Assembly: GCA_964645935.1 (NCBI GenBank)
Contig: CAZYAK010000025.1
Span: forward strand, 1-19,143
Reading direction: 5' to 3'
Length of the DNA: 19,143 bases
Origin: CAZYAK01 sp964645935
GTDB taxonomy: Bacteria > Patescibacteriota > Gracilibacteria > Peribacterales > Peribacteraceae
Positions 1 to 7,092 of this stretch are shown here, piece after piece; the first letter of the stretch is position 1; each line of letters opens with the position of its first letter. Under the pieces are notes generated by a model that searched no databases, was not told the origin of the DNA, and saw only the letters and a program-made list of their open reading frames with translations. A program made the position numbers and the translations under genes.

Positions 1-780
1 CTATGCGCCGTCTCCGCCGCGTCGTTCACGACCGCGGCCCCCGAAGACAAGAAGCCCGCCGACACCGTGACCCTGACTACCCCCGGCCCGCACTTCGCTA
101 TGACCGTGGGTTGGGAGGTCGGCGACGACTCGGGCACGATCAGTGAGGGAAAGGGAGAGGTCCCCGTCGGCAAGGCCACGCTGACCGCCGGGCCGCACCA
201 CAGCGGCTCCTATGTCGTCACCGCCGTCCGCTATCGCCACAACGGCAAGCTCAGTCCGCTCGTGGACGGCAAGCACACGCTCACGCTCAAGAAGGGCGAC
301 ACACTCGAGCTGGTGCAGGTGGGCATCGCCGCCCCCGGGCACGCGGCCGTCGTGAAGTACAAGGACGGCGAGATCCTGGTGTCGTTGATGTACGCCTATT
401 ACATCAGCAACAAGGACGCCGGGTTCGACCCGCAGGTGAAGACGGAGGAGTTCCGTTCCAGCGCGCTCTTCCTCGCCAAGTACGGCTACCGCAAGGTGGC
501 CGAAAACCTGGCAAAGTTCACGCAGGAGAAATGGGATGATGTGGCGTCCACCCGGGGCAGCTACCGGAATAACCAGCAGATCAGCGTCCTGTTCCCGACG
601 AAGGGCGGGAAGCTGCTGCCCGGACAGAAGGGCGGCTCCGAGGAGGAGCTGGCCGACGCGATCGAACTGGCGCTCCACACGATGAAACGCAATAACATCG
701 TGAAGCCCGGTGAGACCGCGCCCACGCGTCTCGTCGAGGAGATCGAGGAGGCCGAGAAGGCCCTGAAGAAGAAGGAGTGA
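1..780 (+). CDS. Secreted protein of unknown function, paralogue A (5' partial)
   Basis: The reading frame is open from the first base of the window, so the gene begins just outside it. The first visible residues (LCAVSAASFTTAA) look like the end of a signal peptide, so only about ten residues are probably missing. About 259 residues are visible. The N-terminal half is rich in alternating beta-type segments and contains a TLKKGDTLELV strand pair. The C-terminal half is helical and very charged, ending in a Lys/Glu-rich helix (EEIEEAEKALKKKE). It aligns by eye along its length with the next gene (972-1931): shared positions include an L-x-KGD-x-L motif, an F-x-x-S-x-LF...K-x-G-x-x-KV...LA-x-F block, and a D-A-x-x-x-A-x-x-TMK helix followed by a basic stretch and P. 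No known enzyme motif is seen. The function is unknown. An exported, soluble or surface protein is an inference from the signal peptide only. Confidence 0.8.
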   Translation, partial: LCAVSAASFTTAAPEDKKPADTVTLTTPGPHFAMTVGWEVGDDSGTISEGKGEVPVGKATLTAGPHHSGSYVVTAVRYRHNGKLSPLVDGKHTLTLKKGDTLELVQVGIAAPGHAAVVKYKDGEILVSLMYAYYISNKDAGFDPQVKTEEFRSSALFLAKYGYRKVAENLAKFTQEKWDDVASTRGSYRNNQQISVLFPTKGGKLLPGQKGGSEEELADAIELALHTMKRNNIVKPGETAPTRLVEEIEEAEKALKKKE

Positions 781-802
781 TCCACCCGCGGCAGGCGGAG
801 AG

Positions 803-830
803 GGGGCTGGCAGGATGCCGGCCCCTTTTT
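803..830 (+). terminator. Intrinsic terminator after paralogue A
   Basis: GGGGCTGGCA (803-812) and TGCCGGCCCC (816-825) form a 10-bp stem with one G-T pair and a three-base loop, followed directly by five Ts (826-830). It lies 22 nt after the stop codon, so it should separate transcription of the two paralogues. Confidence 0.9.
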
Positions 831-847
831 CGCATGCGGATGCCGAA

Positions 848-876
848 TTATACAAATGATAATAGTATTGTATGAT
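848..876 (+). promoter_or_regulatory. AT-rich promoter-like segment before paralogue B
   Basis: A short AT-rich island (about 846-882) stands out in otherwise GC-rich DNA directly after a terminator. TATGAT (871-876) can serve as a -10 element with TTATAC (848-853) 17 bp upstream as a weak -35. GATAAT (858-863) is an alternative -10. A further -10-like TACAAT lies at 952-957, only 14 nt before the ATG, so the real start site is uncertain. Confidence 0.4.
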
Positions 877-971
877 ACTAAAGATCGCATCGTGCGGTCA
901 TGCCTGCCCCAGAGGCGGGCCGTTCGCTCGCTCTGTGTCAGCATCCGTCACTACAATCGAGGACCCGAGAC

Positions 972-1931
972 ATGAAGATGATCCGTTGGGCGCTGCTGTG
1001 CGCCCTGACCACCGCGACGTCGGCCCTGCCGATCGCCGCCCAGGACAACGACAAGGTCTGTTCCATCGCCGCGCTGGACGACGGGCGCGTGTTCCCCGTC
1101 ACTGTGCGCCTCAACCCTGGCAAGAAGGGGCAGGCGTGGGAGTTCTACGGCAATGGCAAGAAAAACCGCCCGACCGAGCTGTCGCGCCTGCCCGCCGGCA
1201 CGCACCTCGTCGAGACGGTCCACTACCGCTTGGGCTTCCCCCAGCCTGTGGCGTACCGCGTCGTCAATTCCGCCGGCAAGACGCTGTGGGAATCCGAAGC
1301 CACCTTGGACCCGCGCCGTGTCACGCTGGAGAAGGGCGACAAGCTCGTCGTCTTGGTGAAGCGGCCGATGGAATCGTACAACGCCAAGTTCTTCACCCTC
1401 CGCGGGGTGGACATGGCGGTGGTCTTCCCTCGTCCTTACGCGTACCAGGATATTCAACCTGGACGATTTAAGGGCAAGGAGGATTTTCCGAATTCTCTGT
1501 TTTATTTGGTCCACAAGGATTGGGGGGCCAAAAAGGTCTTCACCGACCTCGCGGACTTCGCCGTCGAGGAACTGATGAAGGACAAGGAGATCGGCGAGGC
1601 GGGGGACTACCGCAAGCACCACGCGTCCCTGCTCATCGCCTTGGCTCCGGACGGCAAGATTCCCGCCGACCTCAAGAAGGCCGGCAAGGACGGCCTCAAG
1701 GCCGATATCGCGGACGCCCTCGGCAAGGCGTTTGATACCATGAAGAAGGAGAAGTGCTACCGTCCGTACGCCGATGCGGACATCACGGCGCTCAAGAAGA
1801 TGAAGGCCTTGCCCGAGGCCTTCGACGGCAACATCGTCACCTTCGCCGAGGGCCTCGAGATGGCCGAACGGCTCCTGCCGCTCTGGCAGAAGATGAAAGA
1901 TGCCGAGGCCAAGAAGGCCAAGGACAAGTAG
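972..1931 (+). CDS. Secreted protein of unknown function, paralogue B
   Basis: The protein has 319 residues and a clear signal peptide: MKMIRW, a hydrophobic stretch, then a likely cut after PIAA near residue 24. The start at 972 was chosen because it gives this signal peptide and has GAGGA (959-963) eight bases upstream. The open frame continues to 900, but that extension is not hydrophobic and looks non-coding. The mature protein has a beta-rich N-terminal part, including VTLEKGDKLVVLV, and a long helical C-terminal part ending in KMKDAEAKKAKDK. It is a tandem paralogue of the preceding gene and is about 60 residues longer, the extra length lying in its N-terminal and C-terminal segments. 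No catalytic or binding motif is recognised. The terminator between the two copies suggests separate transcription. Function unknown. Confidence 0.85.
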   Translation: MKMIRWALLCALTTATSALPIAAQDNDKVCSIAALDDGRVFPVTVRLNPGKKGQAWEFYGNGKKNRPTELSRLPAGTHLVETVHYRLGFPQPVAYRVVNSAGKTLWESEATLDPRRVTLEKGDKLVVLVKRPMESYNAKFFTLRGVDMAVVFPRPYAYQDIQPGRFKGKEDFPNSLFYLVHKDWGAKKVFTDLADFAVEELMKDKEIGEAGDYRKHHASLLIALAPDGKIPADLKKAGKDGLKADIADALGKAFDTMKKEKCYRPYADADITALKKMKALPEAFDGNIVTFAEGLEMAERLLPLWQKMKDAEAKKAKDK

Positions 1932-1952
1932 TGACGATGCACCACTAGCGTG

Positions 1953-1991
1953 CGAACAGGGGGACCGGCTCTCAGCCGGTCCCCACGTTCG
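1953..1991. terminator. Hairpin between convergent genes, probable bidirectional terminator
   Basis: GGGGACCGGCT (1960-1970) and AGCCGGTCCCC (1974-1984) form a perfect 11-bp stem with loop CTC. An outer arm, CGAAC (1953-1957) with GTTCG (1987-1991), adds five pairs across a 2-by-2 internal loop. It sits between the stops of paralogue B (+) and glyS (-). Neither strand has a proper T run next to the stem, so it is a strong structure but not a classical intrinsic terminator. Confidence 0.6.
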
Positions 1992-2003
1992 ATGAGCCTG
2001 GGT

Positions 2004-3416
2004 TTAGCGTTTCTGAAGCATCGCGATCAGAGCGTCGATCGATAGCCGCTCTTGCTTGAGCGTGTCGCGGTCGCGGATCGTGACGGTGTCCTGGGCGCCC
2101 TGCTCGGGGTCTTCTCCCAGTGTGCCGAAGTCCACCGTGACGCACTTGGGTGTGCCGATCTCGTCTTGCCTGCGGTAGCGCTTGCCGATGGAGCCCGTGA
2201 CGTCGAAGTCCGTGACGAGGTCGGTCTCGGTGATGATGCGGCGATAGAGTGCGTCGGCCTTGGCCACGAGGTGCTCCTTCTTGGAGAGCGGGAGGATGGC
2301 GAGGTCGAGCGGCGCCATGCCGGGGACGAATTTCATCACGGTGCGGGACTCGCCGTTGGGCGTGGCCTCTTCCGTGTACGCGTCTAGGAGCACGGCCAGC
2401 GTGATGCGGTCCGAGCCGAACGACGGCTCCATGACGTGTGGGATGAACTTGCGTGTGGCGTCATCGGGGTCGGTGTAGTGCAAGTCTTGCCTGGAGAACT
2501 TCTCGTGCTGAGAGAGGTCGTAGTCCGTACGGTACGCGGCCGCTGCACACAGCTCGCCCCAGCCCCAGGGGAACTTGTACTCCACGTCGGTGGTGCCGCG
2601 AGAGTAGTGGGAGAGCTCGTCCTTCTCGTGATCGCGGAAGCGCAGGTTTGCCTCACTGAGTCCGAGTGTCTTGGTGAGGAACTCCCACGTGGCGGCCTTC
2701 CATTCTGCGAAAATCTTCTCCCAGTCCTGCTTCTCGGCGTCGAAGAAATACTCAATCTCCATCTGCTCGAACTCGCGCGTGCGGAAGGTAAAGTTGCCCG
2801 GCGTGATCTCATTGCGGAACGCCTTACCAATCTGCGCTACGCCAAAGGGCAGGCGCATGCGCATGGTGTCTACGACGTGCTTAAAGTTGACGAAGATGCC
2901 CTGCGCCGTCTCCGGGCGGAGGTAAATGTCCGCGCCCTCGCCTTCCACCACACCCTGCTGTGTCTTGAACATGAGGTTGAACTTCTTGGCCTCGGACCAG
3001 TCGCAGAGTCCGCAGTGCGGGCACGCGATCTTCTCCGCCATGAGCATGGGCTGCACCTGCTCCAGCTTGAGGATGGCGACGGCCTCCACGCCGAGCTTGT
3101 CCTCCAGCAGCTTATCGCCACGGAAGCGCTGTTTGCACTTCTTGCAGTCCACGAGCGGGTCAGTGAAGGAGCTCACGTGGCCCGAGGCCTCCCACACCTT
3201 GGGGTTCATGAGGATGGAGGCGTCCAATCCCACCATGTCCGTTCTTCGGTGCACGAAGGTCTTCCACCAGTGGCGCTTGAGACGGTTTTTCAGCTCCACT
3301 CCGAGTGGCCCGTAGTCCCACGTGTTGGCCAGGCCGCCGTAGATCTCGGAGCCCGGAAACACGAAGCCGCGGCGTTTGCAGAGCGAGACGAGCTGGTCGA
3401 GGGTCTGGGCGGGCAT
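2004..3416 (-). CDS. glyS: Glycyl-tRNA synthetase, alpha2 (single-chain) type
   Basis: This class II aminoacyl-tRNA synthetase charges tRNA-Gly with glycine in the cytoplasm. The 470-residue length fits the homodimeric single-chain family rather than the separate alpha and beta chains of E. coli. Visible signatures are GFVFPGSEIYGG near residue 17, WDYGPLG at 33-39, a zinc-knuckle-like insertion with CKKC (91-94) and CPHCGLC (132-138), RPETAQGIF (167-175), class II motif 2 around FRNEITPGNFTFR (200-212), and motif 3 around EPSFGSDRI (340-348). A C-terminal anticodon-binding domain runs from about residue 370 to the end. The start at MPAQTLDQ was chosen because family alignment begins there; the open frame upstream (to 3521) crosses the repeat-bearing spacer and is not protein-like. 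No Shine-Dalgarno is present; the 16 bases before the ATG are almost all C and T. Confidence 0.95.
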   Translation of the reverse strand: MPAQTLDQLVSLCKRRGFVFPGSEIYGGLANTWDYGPLGVELKNRLKRHWWKTFVHRRTDMVGLDASILMNPKVWEASGHVSSFTDPLVDCKKCKQRFRGDKLLEDKLGVEAVAILKLEQVQPMLMAEKIACPHCGLCDWSEAKKFNLMFKTQQGVVEGEGADIYLRPETAQGIFVNFKHVVDTMRMRLPFGVAQIGKAFRNEITPGNFTFRTREFEQMEIEYFFDAEKQDWEKIFAEWKAATWEFLTKTLGLSEANLRFRDHEKDELSHYSRGTTDVEYKFPWGWGELCAAAAYRTDYDLSQHEKFSRQDLHYTDPDDATRKFIPHVMEPSFGSDRITLAVLLDAYTEEATPNGESRTVMKFVPGMAPLDLAILPLSKKEHLVAKADALYRRIITETDLVTDFDVTGSIGKRYRRQDEIGTPKCVTVDFGTLGEDPEQGAQDTVTIRDRDTLKQERLSIDALIAMLQKR

Positions 3417-3437
3417 AGGGGGAGGGGAGTGGCGGGG

Positions 3438-3446
3438 ACTGTAGCA
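3438..3446 (-). promoter_or_regulatory. Candidate extended -10 element for glyS
   Basis: On the minus strand this reads TGCTACAGT, an extended -10 (TGn plus TACAGT). It would place the transcript start near 3431 and give a leader of about 15 pyrimidine-rich bases. No good -35 is seen, so this is tentative. Confidence 0.35.
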
Positions 3447-3457
3447 GACGGGGGGTG

Positions 3458-3576
3458 GGGACCGAAGAGACCAAGGCCACCGAAGGGACCGAGGAGCAGC
3501 TCGAAGACCGTGCGCCTGCAAAGACAGCCATCCCTCGGCCTCTTCGGTCCCATCGGCTCCTCGGGGCCCTCCGTTA
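3458..3576. repeat. Opposed arrays of a 9-bp repeat with interleaved inverted repeats
   Basis: Four head-to-tail 9-mers lie at 3460-3495 (GACCGAAGA, GACCAAGGC, CACCGAAGG, GACCGAGGA). Five reverse-complement-like 9-mers lie at 3532-3576 (CCCTCGGCC, TCTTCGGTC, CCATCGGCT, CCTCGGGGC, and a decayed CCTCCGTTA). Opposing units pair: GGGACCGAAGAG (3458-3469) with CTCTTCGGTCCC (3540-3551), 12 bp perfect, and CCGAGGAGC (3489-3497) with GCTCCTCGG (3556-3564), 9 bp. The block fills most of the spacer between the divergent glyS and PrsW-family genes. Its role is unknown. Confidence 0.75.
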
Positions 3577-3600
3577 CCACTGGCGCATTATCAATAAATA

Positions 3601-3609
3601 TGCTATTAT
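3601..3609 (+). promoter_or_regulatory. Extended -10 promoter placing the start site at the ATG of the PrsW-family gene
   Basis: TGCTATTAT is a TGn-extended -10 whose last base is seven bases before the A of the ATG at 3616. Transcription would therefore start at, or within a base or two of, the start codon, giving a leaderless mRNA. No Shine-Dalgarno is present, as expected for that arrangement. Extended -10 promoters do not need a strong -35, and none is seen. Confidence 0.6.
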
Positions 3610-3615
3610 ACTCAG

Positions 3616-4983
3616 ATGGTCGATCTCGTCTCCTCCTCGGGATTCTCGCTCACCAAGGCGCTACCGGTCCTTGCGGCCGTGGCGGTGCTGGCGGCGCTGG
3701 ACGTCATCGGCCGCCGCCGCGGATCGGTGCCCACGCGCTACGCCTTTGGGGCCATGCTCGGCACGGCGCTCGCCTCGGGTGCATTTTTCGCCGCGGACGC
3801 GCTTCTGGATCCCGCGCGCGTGATGAGCGGGTACCTTATGGCCCTGGGGGTGGTGACGCTCGTGGTGGTGTGGCGACTGCTCTTCGGCACGTGGGACTCG
3901 GGGACCAAAGCCACGGTACTCGGCACGTTTCTGTTTTGGATTGTGCTCCGGATCCTCCTACGGGAGGAGGGCGCCCAGCGCGCGGCGCACCTCATCGCCA
4001 TCGCGGTGGCTCTGGTGCCGGCCGTAGTGTGGTGCGCAGTGTTCCTGCCGTACCATAAGGAGCGCCTCAGTGTCGTCTTCTCGTTGTTCTTCGCAGGCAT
4101 CCTCTCCACGGTGCCCATCCTCTTTTACGACGCGCTCATGCGCCGCGGGACCGCGTTGCACTTCTTTCTGTTCCGCGTGGAGCTGCAGAGTTTCAGCCGC
4201 AGCGCTCACAGTTTTGTGGCGGACGCGTGGCCCGCGCTTACGCCCGTAGCGCTCTCACTTGCGTCCATGTTCGTGGCGTTCCTCTGCGTCGGACTCATCG
4301 AAGAGGCGAGCAAGATGTGGGTGCTCAAGCGCGCCGGACGCCAGTACATCACCAGCATCGACGACATGATGCAGATGGCCATCCTCGTGGCCATCGGCTT
4401 CGCCTTCGCGGAGAACATCACGCCGTCGGGGTACTTCGTGACGTTTGTACGCGAGTATCTCATGGACCCAAACAAGCGCGACTGGCTTGCCTTCGTCGGC
4501 AATGTGGCGGGCCGTTCCGTTCTGACCAGCATGGTGCACATCGTCTCCACGGGTGTGGCGGGCTACTTCTTGGGGCTCGCCGCCTTTGCCGATCCCTGCC
4601 TCAAGGAGGCGCGTGCACGCGGGTGCCGGCAGAGGATGCTCGGCTACCTCCACGACGTTCTCGGCATGCGCAAGAAAGAAATCTTCCGCCGCGAAATGAT
4701 TGCGGTGGGCTTAGTGCTCGCCACTCTCTTGCACACTGTGAGCAACTTCCTCGTGAGCATCCCGGACACGCTGCCGGGCAACCCCCGCACGATAGGGGAC
4801 CTGCTTGGCTCGCCGCCGGGGTCGCCGCTTCACCTCGTGGCGCTGCTCCTGCTGCCGACGTTACTGTATGTGGTGGGCGGTTTCTTTCTCCTTACGTGGC
4901 TGTTCCAGCGGAAGGAGAACATGAAGGAGCGCGGGCACCTGATCGTCGATGATCTCGTTGTCCCCGACGAAGGCGCAGCGTAA
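3616..4983 (+). CDS. PrsW-family intramembrane protease
   Basis: This is a 455-residue polytopic membrane protein with about ten hydrophobic segments. It carries the conserved PrsW set: EEASK at 229-233 (EExxK), FAFAEN ending at E266-N267, a histidine in SMVHIVSTG (H308), and LHTVSN (H373 and N377), each at a membrane segment. PrsW-family members are glutamic-type or metal-dependent intramembrane proteases. Bacillus PrsW cleaves the anti-sigma factor RsiW at site 1. The substrate here is unknown, and no sigma or anti-sigma gene is nearby. A run of five or six N-terminal membrane helices precedes the catalytic half, and the tail after the last helix is acidic and cytosolic-looking. The gene lies 39 bp upstream of an SLH-S41 peptidase on the same strand, so two envelope proteases may be co-transcribed. 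The ATG was chosen for the promoter spacing and because the hydrophobic protein starts there. Confidence 0.85.
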   Translation: MVDLVSSSGFSLTKALPVLAAVAVLAALDVIGRRRGSVPTRYAFGAMLGTALASGAFFAADALLDPARVMSGYLMALGVVTLVVVWRLLFGTWDSGTKATVLGTFLFWIVLRILLREEGAQRAAHLIAIAVALVPAVVWCAVFLPYHKERLSVVFSLFFAGILSTVPILFYDALMRRGTALHFFLFRVELQSFSRSAHSFVADAWPALTPVALSLASMFVAFLCVGLIEEASKMWVLKRAGRQYITSIDDMMQMAILVAIGFAFAENITPSGYFVTFVREYLMDPNKRDWLAFVGNVAGRSVLTSMVHIVSTGVAGYFLGLAAFADPCLKEARARGCRQRMLGYLHDVLGMRKKEIFRREMIAVGLVLATLLHTVSNFLVSIPDTLPGNPRTIGDLLGSPPGSPLHLVALLLLPTLLYVVGGFFLLTWLFQRKENMKERGHLIVDDLVVPDEGAA

Positions 4984-5022
4984 CATCGGCATCCTATAGC
5001 GCCCTGTTCCATCGTTCTCCAC

Positions 5023-6660
5023 ATGCCGCTTCTCGCTCTTCGCCGTGGCCGGTTCGCCGCCCAGCTTCTCGTTCTGCTGACGCTCTTCAGCGCGGGCCTC
5101 ACGCCCGCCCTAGCCGCGACCGCCACGCCTTCACCAGCAGGTATCGTCCGCATCGCGGATGACGCGGTGGTCACGCGTGGCGACTTTATCCGCTCCGCGA
5201 TCAAGGCGCTCGATATCGCTCCCGTGAAAAAAGGCACTCTGCCTGCCTCCGCCGGACGTGTGGCGCTGGGCCTGCGCCCGTACGTGCTTGCCGCCCAACA
5301 ACGCGGCGCGCTTTCCGTCTTCGGCGCATCGTTGGATCTGCGTCAGACCATCACTCGCGGCGAGGCCGTCGCGTTCCTTGCGGCGATGCAGCCGGAACTC
5401 AAGGTGACGACGCCCGCCCCCGATTTCTCGGACGTACGCGGCAAAGAACAAGAGCGCGCGGTGTCCTTGGCTTTGGAACTCCAGTGGATGAAGGCGCAGA
5501 CCGGCAACACCTTTGGCTGGGCCCGCCCGCTCAAGGGTAAAGAAGCCACCCTGATCCTCCAGCGTGTTGCACGCTCCGGCGGAACCACCATCACTGTACC
5601 CATCATCAAGCAGCACACGCCTACGGGGCAGGTGCCTAAGCAAGACATCCAACGCTCCGTGTGGGAGATCCTCAACGAGGAGTATCTCTACGATGACCGT
5701 ATCGACGAGAAGGCCGCGGGCGATGCGTCCATCCAGGGATTGGTCAAGACGCTCAATGACCCCTACACGCAGTATCTGCCCAAGAACGAGACAGAGAACT
5801 TCAACACGCAGATACGCGGCGAGGTGGAGGGCATCGGCGCCAACGTGGTCATGACCGGCGGCGTCGTGGTCATCGTGAGCCCGCTTAAGGGATCGCCGGC
5901 GGAGAAGGCGGGCATCCTCCCCAAGGACCAGGTCCTCTCTGCCGATGGCGTACTGCTATCGGGCATGAGCTTGGATGAGGCGGTCTCCCGCATCCGCGGG
6001 CCCAAGGGCACGCAGGTGAAACTGCGTCTGCGCCGCGACGGCGTGGAGCTAGACATCACCGTCACCCGCGATACCGTGCGCATTCCCGAGATCGAGGTGT
6101 CTACGCAGGAGGGAGTGGTGATCCTGAAAATCTCGCAGTTCGGCGAGATCACGGATTCGGACATCCGCGCCAAGCTCCGAGACATCGAGGCTGGGCACCC
6201 GCGCGGGCTCATCCTCGATTTGCGCAACAACCCCGGCGGACTGCTGCACGCCGCGGGCGTGGTAGCGGGGAGCTTCCTCCCGGAGGACAGCGTGTACGTG
6301 ACCATCGCCTCTCGGCAAAGCACCACGCAGGAGCGGACGGGCACTGCCCCACTCATCAGCCCATCCGTGAAGATGGTCGTCCTCGTCAATGGGGGCTCCG
6401 CCAGCGCCTCCGAGATCGTGGCTGGCGCGCTGCAAGACGCGGGACGCGCGGTTATCGTGGGTGAGAAGACTTTCGGCAAGGGCACCGTCCAGCAGGTGGT
6501 TCGGTTCTCGGATGGCTCCAGTCTTAAGCTCACGATCGCCGAATGGAAAACGCCCCAGGGCCGCAAAATTGACGGCGTGGGCGTGATGCCTGACGAGGTG
6601 GTCACCAACGTCACGGGACGGGATGACCAGCTAAACCGCGCAGTGCAAATGCTGCGGTAA
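5023..6660 (+). CDS. ctpA: Exported C-terminal processing peptidase (S41A) with N-terminal SLH-like modules
   Basis: The 545-residue protein has a signal peptide (basic RRGR, hydrophobic core, ALA cut near residue 31). Residues about 45-190 look like degenerate SLH modules: TRGDFIRSAIKAL, TRGEAVAFLAAM and FSDV signatures are spaced as in SLH domains. A standard CtpA core follows from PKQDIQRSVWEILNEEY: a PDZ domain near 265-345 and the S41 domain to the end. The catalytic serine is the second Ser of GGSASASEI (residue 461), with Lys486 in TFGKGTVQQ and Gln490 four residues later, the family's Ser/Lys/Gln spacing. Enzymes of this family trim C-termini of exported proteins. The SLH modules would tether this one to cell-wall polymer, which is an inference. 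A TATAGC (4995-5000) could be a weak internal -10; otherwise it is read through from the PrsW-family gene. Confidence 0.92.
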   Translation: MPLLALRRGRFAAQLLVLLTLFSAGLTPALAATATPSPAGIVRIADDAVVTRGDFIRSAIKALDIAPVKKGTLPASAGRVALGLRPYVLAAQQRGALSVFGASLDLRQTITRGEAVAFLAAMQPELKVTTPAPDFSDVRGKEQERAVSLALELQWMKAQTGNTFGWARPLKGKEATLILQRVARSGGTTITVPIIKQHTPTGQVPKQDIQRSVWEILNEEYLYDDRIDEKAAGDASIQGLVKTLNDPYTQYLPKNETENFNTQIRGEVEGIGANVVMTGGVVVIVSPLKGSPAEKAGILPKDQVLSADGVLLSGMSLDEAVSRIRGPKGTQVKLRLRRDGVELDITVTRDTVRIPEIEVSTQEGVVILKISQFGEITDSDIRAKLRDIEAGHPRGLILDLRNNPGGLLHAAGVVAGSFLPEDSVYVTIASRQSTTQERTGTAPLISPSVKMVVLVNGGSASASEIVAGALQDAGRAVIVGEKTFGKGTVQQVVRFSDGSSLKLTIAEWKTPQGRKIDGVGVMPDEVVTNVTGRDDQLNRAVQMLR

Positions 6661-6683
6661 GAGAACGTTCATGAGACTTCAGA

Positions 6684-6713
6684 AGAGCCGGGATAATCCC
6701 GGCTCTTTTTTTT
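6684..6713 (+). terminator. Intrinsic terminator after the S41 peptidase
   Basis: AGAGCCGGGA (6684-6693), loop TAA, and TCCCGGCTCT (6697-6706) give a perfect 10-bp stem running into an unbroken T run to 6713. This is the clearest rho-independent terminator in the window. Confidence 0.97.
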
Positions 6714-7092
6714 GCCCTCCCTCAACCCAGCCGCAGGTCTTCGACCTGCGGACGGCGATCAATTCTTCGCGGCCAGACAGCATGCATTCCAGAAGCGTTC
6801 GGCTTCCGTTTTTTTTCAACCAGAGGTCGGTGCAAAGGGTTGGTCGTCAGAGGACCAGAAAACCTCCTCGGGTTTTCTAGGCCCTCCGACACCTCCCTTG
6901 CTTTTCTGAGGGCATCCGTTGTCCTTGGTTTTGGAACGATGGCCAAAAGACAGGATCGTAGGGAACCCGGTAAATGACCGCAGGGAGGTAGTGGGCGATC
7001 TCGTTTTCCTCGTCTCGAACCACTGACCCCGCGATTCATGAAATCTTGGCGGTGGTGCCCTGCTCCGCCGGAGGCGGGTGACGATGCGAACC
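6714..7092. other. Long non-coding spacer with hairpins between convergent genes
   Basis: No convincing gene was found here. Structures seen: a perfect 9-bp hairpin, CCGCAGGTC/GACCTGCGG with loop TTC (6731-6751); a 5-bp stem GAAGC/GCTTC (6792-6806) followed by eight Ts (6809-6816), a weak second plus-strand terminator; and CCAGAAAACC with GGTTTTCTAGG (6855-6881), about 10 bp with one bulge, which could work on either strand. A 48-codon GTG-initiated minus-strand frame (6877-7023) exists but has no ribosome site. No tRNA or known structured RNA could be folded by eye. Confidence 0.6.

Noticed and set aside
1..855. 284-codon minus-strand frame opposite paralogue A, and many other long antisense frames (for example 951-1622, 2436-4058 and 13389-15002)
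   Set aside because: High GC content creates long stop-free antisense frames. Their products are Leu/Arg/Gly/Val-biased mirror translations of clearly real genes, without initiation signals or recognisable domains.
3458..3576. CRISPR array or insertion-sequence terminal repeats
   Set aside because: The units are 9 bp, contiguous and inverted, with no spacers, no transposase gene and no target-site duplication.
6877..7023. 48-codon GTG-initiated minus-strand frame with protein-like composition
   Set aside because: It is too short, with no Shine-Dalgarno and no recognised match. It is kept only as part of the spacer finding.
6990..7040. Possible tRNA, because the minus strand reads GTGGTTCGAGAC, like a T-loop
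   Set aside because: The flanking five bases do not pair, and no acceptor stem, anticodon stem or D-loop could be placed.
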